DNA of 64,000 nucleotides, from positions 37,316,988-37,380,987 of the forward strand of contig NC_069130.1 of NCBI RefSeq assembly GCF_026914265.1. The letters run 5' to 3'. The stretch comes from Mya arenaria (taxonomy: Eukaryota; Mollusca; Bivalvia; Myida; Myidae). This document shows, piece by piece, positions 57,540 to 64,000 of the stretch. The first letter of the stretch is position 1, and each line of letters starts with the position of its first letter. Position numbers and translations under genes: made by a program. The notes under the pieces are model-generated. The model made no database searches, was not told the DNA's origin, and saw only the letters and a list, made by a program, of their open reading frames with translations.

Positions 57540-58845
57540 AATACTTCATTATACAGGGCAAAGATCCAGTTAAGAGATTGGTATATTCACTGCTATAGCA
57601 GCCAAATGTATCATAGGTGGCCGTGCTATAAAAAGCAGCGTTTATAATCATTGGATATAATTTTTGCTGTTATAATAGGACCCTACTCAAGTTTCAGAGT
57701 TATTTTATTTAAAGCAAAACAGTAAGTTGGCCATTTTGTTGTTGTTGTTGTTGATCAATCTTAATGCCTTGTTGTACTTTTGTAGAGGGTCATGCAATGA
57801 AGCTCCCTGTACTGTTTCAGTAAATTTGGCGTGGTAGTTTCAGAGGAGATGTTTTTAAGCAAAACAGGAAGTTGGCCAGATTGTTGTTGTTGTTGTTGAT
57901 CAATCTTAATGCCTTGTTGTACTTTTGTAGAGGGTCATGCAATGAAGCTCCCTGTACTGTTTCTTTAAATTTGGCTTGGTAGTTTCAGAGGAGATGTTTT
58001 TAAGCAAAACAGGAAGTTGGCCAGATTGTTGTTGTTGTTGATCAATCGTGACCCCTTGTTGTATTTTTGTAGAGGGCCACTCAAGAAAACTTCCTGTAAA
58101 GTTTCATTGAATTTGGTCTGGTGGTTTTAGAGGAGATGTTTTTTTTTTAAAGCAAAACAGGAAGTTGACCATTTTGTTGTTGTTGTTGTTGATCAATCGT
58201 GACCCCTTGTTGTATTTTTGTAGAGGGTTTCCCAAGGAAGCTTTCTGTAAAGTTTTATTGAATTTTGAGTGGAAGTTTCAGAGGAGATGATTTTTTTAAA
58301 GCAAACAGGAAGTCAGCTATTTTGTTGTTGTTGCTGTTGTTGTTGTTGTTGATCAATCGTGACCCGTTGTTGTATTTTTGTAGAGGGTCACCCAAGAAAA
58401 CTTCCTGTAAATTTCATTGAATTTGGATTGGTAGTTTTAGATATTTGTTTAAAAGCAAAACAGGAAGTTGGCCATTTTGTTGTTGTTGTTGTTATTGATC
58501 AATCATGACCCCTTGTTGTATATTGATAGAGGGTCAACCAAGAAAGCTTTCTGTAAAGTTTCATTGAATTTGGAGTGATAGTTTCAGAGGTGATGTTTTT
58601 AAAGCAAACAGGAAGTCGGCCATTTTGTTGTTGTTAATCAATCGTGACCCTTGTTGACTTGTTGTAATTTTGTAGAGGGACACCCAAAGAAAGCTTCCTG
58701 TGAAGTTTCATTGAATTTGGACTGGTAGTTTCAGAGATGTGTTTTAAGCAATTGTTGACGGACTGACTGACTGACGGACGACGAACAAAGACCGATCACA
58801 ATACCTCACCTTGAGCACTTCGTGCTCTGGTGAGCTAAAAAAGAC
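57540..58845 (+). mobile_element. Tandem-core dispersed repeat with TTG runs and GAGCAC hairpin end
   Basis: Seven or so units of about 150 bp with TTGTTGTTGTTGATCAATCG, GACCCCTTGTTGTA and AGCAAAACAGGAAGTTGGCC, then the spacer GACGGACTGACTGACTGACG and the hairpin TTGAGCAC-TTC-GTGCTC followed by TGGTGAGCTAAAAAA. The 3' end is the same as at 51903-52842, while the core differs. Confidence 0.75.
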
Positions 58846-61800
58846 GAAGCCAGGGGCGGCTCCATGATTCGACGTTGTATGGGGCGTAACTTAGGGGCGT
58901 ACCCTTTTTCTTGCAACCCTCCCTCAGAAACGAAATGCATCTGGCTCCTCCAAGTTTTATTTTGATTTTTTCGTCCGAAATGGTGCTTTTTGGGCGTATT
59001 TTATTACTTTTCATCTCCTATCAGGGGTCGACACTAACCATTTTTCCAAGGGATCCCGAAGGGACACCAACATTTGAAATCAGGCGTCCCTTCCTGAAAT
59101 TAGGAGTCCCTTCCACTTTTTACATTTTTTTCATTGTTGAGCCTGTTTTAATATTAAATTCAACATCCTTTTACTTTTCAATTTGTAATGCAAGTATACA
59201 CAACCATATTATACATGTTTTCAGCAGCATGTAAAGACAGGTTAGTAGCACTGAATGGCAGTGAGGTATATTTTGGTCTCTAAGTTGGAAGATTGGGTTC
59301 AAAAGCGGGAGAATGTCTAAGTCCCTTTTGTTTTCAGTCAAAAACAGAGATGGATACAATGTAAACAAAAACTTGATTTTGTTACTATTTTTAGATTTTT
59401 GGAAAATACGCATAAAATACATCATGGTCCAGCGTCTTGTCAAATGTCGGTGCTTTTCATAAAGAAACTGTAGGAATATAACCTCTGGCTTGTGAAAACT
59501 CCAATCAATATTTAGTAGAACTGTTCAATCAGACTGCCCAACAGTCGTAGTGCATACTGGAAGAGCAGACGACCAAAAATTGTGTATACATGTTAATTTT
59601 CGCGCCAAAAAGTCATAAAATTTTATAAATTGATTGAATTAATGAATAAAATCCTGCAAACTTTATTTCTATTATGTTTTATCAAAGCATAAAACATATG
59701 TCTTTAAAATTAACAAAGAATATTGATAAGGTGAATGCCAATTAACAAAGAATGCTGAATGTAGGATGCTGTTCTTTTGTGTCGTAAATGTTACTGTAAA
59801 TACTCAATACTCGTATCATATTATATAAAAAGGTATCACCAGAGTTGGCATCTTTTTGGGCGGTTCTGACACATAAGCAAAACAATTCCACACAAGTATT
59901 TTACCGATAATAATTCTCTGTCAGCTCTGACCTTGTTTAAAATGTAAACAACAAAACGGAAGCGTTAACCTGCATGCGCCTTGTGAAATGACCTGTTTAT
60001 TTATAGATTCATGACGTAACTATAGTCAAATAGTCAGCTATACTTTCGCTTTGATGAGTCCGATAATGATAATTAATAATATCGTTTTGACATTGTGCTG
60101 TCAAGAAATTTAGGGGAGCCCGAATTTAGGTAATAAATTAATTAAATGCTACTTATTTATTGATATTTAGTGTTTATCAGTCAAAAATTTAAGTGTCCCG
60201 ACGGAATACCGGACTTCGAAGTTCAGGTGTTCCTCCTGAAAAATTGGTGGTGTAATTTAAATTCTGCCAAAGTTTAAAAACATTCATAGAATCATAATAT
60301 TAATTAATGTGAATTTGTAAGCAAACGGACGAATCTTAAAAACATCTTGGTGAGAAACAGCGCGGAATAGATAATTAATTAATAAATAACTAGTAATGCA
60401 GAAAAAGGAAATGAGTTGACTAAAAGATCATGGAATTACTTCCGAATAGTTACTTCCCTTCTTACGTCAAATCCTGTTGACCTCGGGCCCTTCATACCCA
60501 TTTTTCACACAACGGCCCAGCAACGCCGTATATTAACCTCTTTAATACAAATATGGGTTTTTTCTTATTTTATAAGTTTTAAGTATTTTTTTAAGTTACC
60601 TGCAATCCACAGGTGTCTGACTCATTGTTTGTGTCTAAAATGTTGATTAATATCATGCGTTTGTCAATTTGTGATATTTCGTAATGGAATTATATCATCT
60701 ATACACAGAAACATTAAATCACTGTACTAGTGATTTGTGTGTAGTGCTATTTACACGGGAACATATTGAAGACTGGAATTTGCTGTACAGTTTCCGACTA
60801 CAGAAAAAGACGAGAATGGATCATTGACTTTGGCTTGTTTGTCTGAAGACAATATAGTTATTTTAACATATCGTATACCATTTGGAAGGGAATTGGCTCC
60901 TCTTTTCATGGCAACTTTTTAAAAATGGTTTATCTCTATGCTGATTAATCGATTTGAAAACAAAAACAACCCTAAACTCAATCGTAATATCTGGTAAGTT
61001 TGAGGTACATACCTTATTTCTTTTGTGTAAATCATATAATAATATAGGCATTAAATATCTTCAGATGTGTTCTAACAATACTAACCCAAAAATGATATTA
61101 ATCGACAGTTTAGACACAAACAATGAGCCAGACGCCTGTGCTGCAATCTACTTCACAGGGGCAGGTTGCGTTGTTTTGACACACCACGCCCCCCCCCCCC
61201 CCCCGTTTTTTTTTAGTAAGAATATGATGTGGTAACTGTAACTTGTGATAACTGGCAATTTTTTTTTTCTATTATCTTTGTAAAGGGTGACGACCACAGT
61301 GACTAGGAGGGAATGTGCTGAATTTTGACCTCTACAAAATTTAGTGCCATTTTACCTTAAATAACCTAAAATATATTTTTTTTTTCTTCAGATTCATCAA
61401 TGGGGTCACTCGTACCAACTATCTACCATAAAAAACTACGAATTACGGCACTTTTACAAAGTCAGAAACTCTCGATTTGTCTAAATAGAGTAAAGTGAAA
61501 CAACTCCAATTTCATCGAAATGTGACAGCTAAGAAAAACATGCCTACTAAAGCACCCAAACGAAGAGTTGCAACAAAAACATGCAGCCAACATGCAGATA
61601 AACCTTCAATCTTTCAATTGCAACCACTATTCTCACCTGAACATGCATCTAGTTGGAGAAATTTGATAAAGTTTCTGAAAATATCCCAAAAAAATCTCAA
61701 CACAGACTTGCGTTGTATTGAAAATAAACCAGTCTAATTTTTTTTAATATTGTATTTAATAATACAATCAACCTTACTAATATTTCATCAATTACCTTTC

Positions 61801-61929
61801 ATTGTTAACGAACAAAACAGCCTTTACTCGCGAGATAATGTGTAAATTAAAAAAAAAAACACATGCAAGTTTGGTTACATTACACTATTACTTCTTCCTC
61901 GAATTCGGCTACCACGATGTACTCTATTT
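58846..61929. other. AT-rich intergenic DNA with no firm gene
   Basis: The blocks 59027-59115 and 60190-60245 look like repeat fragments (GGGGTCGACACTAACC; CAGGTGTTCCTCCTGAA). An 80-codon plus-strand frame at 61495-61737 (it contains APKRRVATKTC) is not recognised and is low confidence. A C tract lies at 61190-61204. The missing first exon of the NLR-like gene was sought here without success. Confidence 0.5.
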
Positions 61930-64000
61930 ACACAATTCGAGACCTTGCACCTTATTTGATCACCGGACTTTAGTGTATGTGGGGTCCCTATTTGACCTTC
62001 AACCTTATTAGATCACCGGACTTTAGTGTAGGTGGTGGGTCCCTATTTGACCTTGCACCTTATTAGATCACCGGACTTGAGTGTAAGTGGTGGGTCCCTA
62101 TTTGACCTTGCACCTTATTAGATCACCGGACTTTAGTGTAGGTGGTGGGTCCCTATTTGACAATGTACTTAATTAGATCACCGGACTTTAGTGTAGGTAA
62201 GGTCCCCATTTAACCATGTACCTAATTAGATCACCGGACTTTAGTGTAGGTAAGGTCCCTATTTGACCATGTACCTTATTAGATCACCGGACTTTAGTGT
62301 AGGTGGGGTCCCTATTTGACCATGTACCTTATTAGATCACCGGACTTTAGTGTAGGTAAGGTCCCTATTTGACCATGTACCTTATTAGATCACCGGACTT
62401 TAGTGTAGGTGGGGTCCCTATTTGACCATGTACCTAATTAGATCACCGGACTTTAGTGTAGGTGGGGTCCCTATTTGACCATGTACCTTATTAGATCACC
62501 GGACTTTAGTGTAGGTAAGGTCCCTATTTGACCATGTACCTTATTAGATCACCGGACTTTAGTGTAGGTGGGGTCCCTATTTGACCTTGCACCTAATTAG
62601 ATCACCGGACTTTAGTGTAGGTGGGGTCCCTATTTGACCATGTACCTAATTAGATCACCGGACTTTAGTGTAGGTGGGGGTCCCTATTTGACCTTGCACC
62701 TAATTAGATCACCGGACTTTAGTGTAGGTAAGGTCCCTATTTGACCATGTACCTTATTAGATCACCGGACTTTAGTGTAGGTGGGGTCCCTATTTGACCA
62801 TGTACCTAATTAGATCACCGGACTTTAGTGTAGGTAAGGTCCCTATTTGACCATGTACCTTATTAGATCACCGGACTTTAGTGTAGGTGGGGTCCCTATT
62901 TGACCATGTACCTAATTAGATCACCGGACTTTAGTGTAGGTGGGGTCCCTATTTGACCATGTACCTTATTAGATCACCGGACTTTAGTGTAGGTAAGGTC
63001 CCTATTTGACCATGTACCTTATTAGATCACCGGACTTTAGTGTAGGTGGGGTCCCTATTTGACCATGTACCTAATTATATCACCGGACTTTAGGGTAGGT
63101 AAGGTCCCTATTTGACCTTGCACCTAATTAGATCACCAGACTTTAGTGTAGGTGGGGTCCCTATTTGACCTTGCACCTAATTAGATCACCGGACTTTAGT
63201 GTAGGTAAGGTCCCTATTTGACCATGTACCTTATTAGATCACCGGACTTTAGTGTAGGTGGGGTCCCTATTTGACCATGTACCTTATTAGATCACCGGAC
63301 TTTAGTGTAGGTAAGGTCCCTATTTGACCTTGCACCTTATTAGATCACCGGACTTTAGTGTAGGTGGGGTCCCTATTTGACCATGTACCTTATTAGATCA
63401 CCGGACTTTAGTGTAGGTAAGGTCCCTATTTGACCTTGCCCCTAATTAGATCACCGGACTTTAGTGTAGGTGGGGTCCCTATTTGACCATGTACCTTATT
63501 AGATCACCGGACTTTAGTGTAGGTGGGGTCCCTATTTGACCATGTACCTTATTAGATCACCGGACTTTAGTGAAGGTAAGGTCCCTATTTGACCTTGAAC
63601 CTAATTAGATCACCGGACTTTAGTGTAGGTGGGGTCCCTATTTGACCATGGACCTTATTAGATCACCGGACTTTAGTGTAGGTAAGGTCCCTATTTGACC
63701 ATGTACCTTATTAGATCACCGGACTTTAGTGTAGGTGGGGTCCCTATTTGACCATGTACCTTATTAGATCGCCGGACTTTAGTGTAGGTAAGGTCCCTAT
63801 TTGACCAAGTACCTTATTAGATCACCGGACTTTAGTGTAGGTGGGGGTCCCTATTTGACCAAGTACCTTATTAGATCGCCGGACTTTAGTGTAGGTAAGG
63901 TCCCTATTTGACCATGTACCTTATTAGATCACCGGACTTTAGTGTAGGTAAGGTCCCTATTTGACCATGTACCTTATTAGATCACCGGACTTTAGTGTAG
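61930..64000 (+). repeat. 53/54-bp minisatellite, about 38 copies, continues past the window
   Basis: The unit contains TTAGATCACCGGACTTTAGT and CCCTATTTGACCATGTACC. It is the reverse complement of the NLR-intron unit at 49741-51375. AAGGTCC and GGGGTCC variants largely alternate, giving a dimeric higher-order period of about 106 bp. Confidence 0.95.

Overview
The window looks like nuclear genomic DNA from an invertebrate animal, most probably a bivalve mollusc. The evidence is AT-rich sequence, genes split by GT-AG introns, an innexin gap-junction gene, a NACHT/NLR-type gene with the N-terminal layout seen in mollusc NLRs, and a heavy load of minisatellites, foldback MITEs, a tRNA-derived SINE and tandem-unit dispersed repeats of the kind common in bivalve genomes. 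The species cannot be named from the sequence. Coding DNA is a small part of the window.

Left part (1-10.2 kb): a 391-bp TIR element; a duplicated Thr-rich exon-like segment; a near-identical 359-bp satellite array (2514-4735); a 39-bp minisatellite; a small intact gene (6007-6387, minus) predicted to encode an ADP-ribosyltransferase-fold protein; a non-autonomous Tigger/pogo-like element; and two tandem-unit repeats rich in nuclear-receptor-type AGGTCA motifs.

Innexin locus (11.4-14.5 kb, minus): five exons with consistent splice phases encode the part of an innexin from near TM2 to the C-terminus. The first exon or exons were not found. Upstream lie a 26-bp minisatellite (16.16-17.93 kb) and a duplicated block carrying two more copies of the ART-like gene: a pseudogene at 18.2-18.7 kb and an intact copy at 21.4-21.9 kb with a 12-residue repeat inserted beside its predicted catalytic Glu.

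Centre (23-43.9 kb): several MITE families, a Tc1-like (DD34E) transposase pseudogene, a 58-bp minisatellite, and a multi-exon but frameshifted gene joining a Mutator-like domain to a DEDD exonuclease (28.1-31.5 kb). After that come mostly AT-rich DNA, microsatellites and a 26-bp minisatellite of about 2.1 kb.

NLR locus (44.5-57.1 kb, minus): four exons with matching phases encode a DZIP3/HEPN-like N-terminal region, a NACHT ATPase and a degenerate LRR region. Its introns hold a 39-bp repeat, a 1.7-kb foldback structure, a 54-bp minisatellite and, most strikingly, an array of about 81-bp units that appear to be amplified from the 3' end and splice donor of the gene's own HEPN exon. The right edge (61.93 kb to the end) is the same 54-bp minisatellite unit in the opposite orientation. 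No CRISPR, rRNA or free-standing functional tRNA gene was seen.
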